Shown here piece by piece: positions 63,633 to 64,000 of a stretch of 64,000 nucleotides of DNA; the stretch's first letter is position 1; each line of letters opens with the position of its first letter. The position numbers and the translations under genes were made by a program. The notes below the pieces were generated by a model. That model was given only the letters and a program-made list of their open reading frames with translations. It did no database searches and was not told the DNA's origin. This DNA comes from an uncultured Collinsella sp. (GTDB lineage Bacteria > Actinomycetota > Coriobacteriia > Coriobacteriales > Coriobacteriaceae), in the NCBI GenBank assembly GCA_900542905.1, contig UQPF01000011.1, positions 6,561 to 70,560 on the forward strand, in the 5' to 3' direction.

Positions 63633-63696
63633 GAGAGTGGATAATCTCCCACTTTGAGCCTGAATGCGAGCCCAAACTGGGAGATTATCCACTCTC
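63633..63696. repeat. Perfect 19-bp palindrome after pdxT
   Basis: GAGAGTGGATAATCTCCCA and its exact complement flank 26 bases in which TTTGAGC/GCCCAAA can pair further. No T run, so possibly a mobile palindrome rather than a simple terminator, though it could stop pdxST transcripts. Confidence 0.85.
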
Positions 63697-63704
63697 ATGC
63701 TATG

Positions 63705-63777
63705 TAGTCGTTGGGGACGTTCTTGAATGACTAGTCAAACAAGAACGTCCCCAACGACTAGTCATTTAAGAACGTCC
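63705..63777. repeat. Perfect 21-bp palindrome plus a partial third arm
   Basis: Arms 63705-63725 and 63740-63760 are exact complements (core GTTGGGGACGTTCTTG). The loop contains GACTAGTC, and GACTAGTCA recurs at 63756 followed by a third copy of AAGAACGTCC, so the unit is partly duplicated. Confidence 0.85.
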
Positions 63778-63790
63778 ATTACAGTCGAAA

Positions 63791-63821
63791 TTGTCAGCCC
63801 GGGCCCGTCTCGGGCTACGAT
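63791..63821 (+). promoter_or_regulatory. Candidate promoter before the structured leader
   Basis: TTGTCA, 19-base GC-rich spacer, TACGAT. Spacer is longer than ideal. Confidence 0.35.
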
Positions 63822-64000
63822 TGAGGCGCGCCCAGAACGGGCCGCCGACCGGGCGCCCGCGCACGGCCGGCGGCCCTGCCCCCGAGAGGGCCCGTTGGGT
63901 GCTGCCGGCGCGGGACGCGCCGCCCCCGACGGCTGATAGGAAAGTGCCGGGCAGGTGCCGCGGCTGGTAATGTGAGTGCCGAGGGGGAGGCCATCCGGTC
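63822..64000 (+). ncRNA. GC-rich structured leader, possibly a cobalamin riboswitch, cut by the window end
   Basis: No coding gene is convincing here. The order GGGTGCT, GCTGATAGGAAAG, TGTGAGTGCCGAG and GAGGCCATCCGG resembles the conserved blocks of the cobalamin riboswitch (GGUGC, AUAGGGAA, CUGUGAGC, GCCACUGG) with deviations. Several strong GC stems precede it. RNase P RNA was considered because of AGGAAAGTGCC but fits worse. Confidence 0.38.

Noticed and set aside
63822..64000. RNase P RNA
   Set aside because: AGGAAAGTGCC resembles conserved P RNA words, but the essential GAGGAAAGTCCGGGC context and the second conserved region are absent.

Overview
The window is GC-rich, densely coded bacterial chromosome and looks like a member of the Coriobacteriia, most probably Collinsella or a close relative. 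This is inferred from gene content (bifunctional Rel downstream of recJ, a DUF3516 Ski2-type helicase, reverse rubrerythrin, bacterial Elp3, PdxR next to pdxST, a lactate dehydrogenase with its own Etf pair) and from the codon style; no rRNA, tRNA or CRISPR array was found. Nearly every gene starts with a readable Shine-Dalgarno sequence, and several promoters carry extended -10 elements.

Left third (1-24 kb): an operon on the minus strand encodes a RecJ nuclease fused to a RecQ-like helicase and, downstream, Rel, which runs off the left edge. Then come a BASS-family carrier, cutC with a GalT-like HIT protein, and a complete branched-chain amino acid ABC transporter (livFGMH) with two paralogous lipoprotein binding proteins. 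Homoserine dehydrogenase, an SDR oxidoreductase, a cation/proton antiporter, a fused large PurL and an EamA exporter follow. An ordered array of inverted 16-18 bp repeats sits between the SDR and antiporter genes.

Middle (24-48 kb): a GGDEF protein, a KdgT-type permease, azlCD, an HD hydrolase and an ldh-etfB-etfA operon whose EtfA carries an N-terminal ferredoxin domain, the layout of a ferredoxin-coupled lactate dehydrogenase. Next is a cluster of small membrane and secreted proteins of unknown function, including a sortase-type LAQTG microprotein. The most system-like locus is three co-directional genes at 36.7-42.3 kb: a TerB_N-type protein, a BrxD-like P-loop ATPase and an Lhr/BrxHI-like helicase, a probable stress or phage-defence DNA-processing module. 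Elp3 lies near a Trm9-like methyltransferase, and a membrane-bound XRE regulator is coupled to a DUF4097 protein.

Right third (48-64 kb): a TrmB-like methyltransferase, a DUF3516 helicase, a DUF2130 nuclease-fold protein, a HIRAN/59-residue/metallophosphatase operon, a 27-residue type I toxin-like peptide, an alcohol/aldehyde dehydrogenase operon opposite a reverse rubrerythrin, and PdxR divergent from pdxST. Three colinear, gap-free 123-bp copies of a non-coding element occur here; two of them flank a nuclease-like gene of foreign appearance and supply the last codons and stop of that gene and of pdxR. Several further large perfect palindromes and a probable cobalamin-riboswitch-like leader lie toward the right edge.
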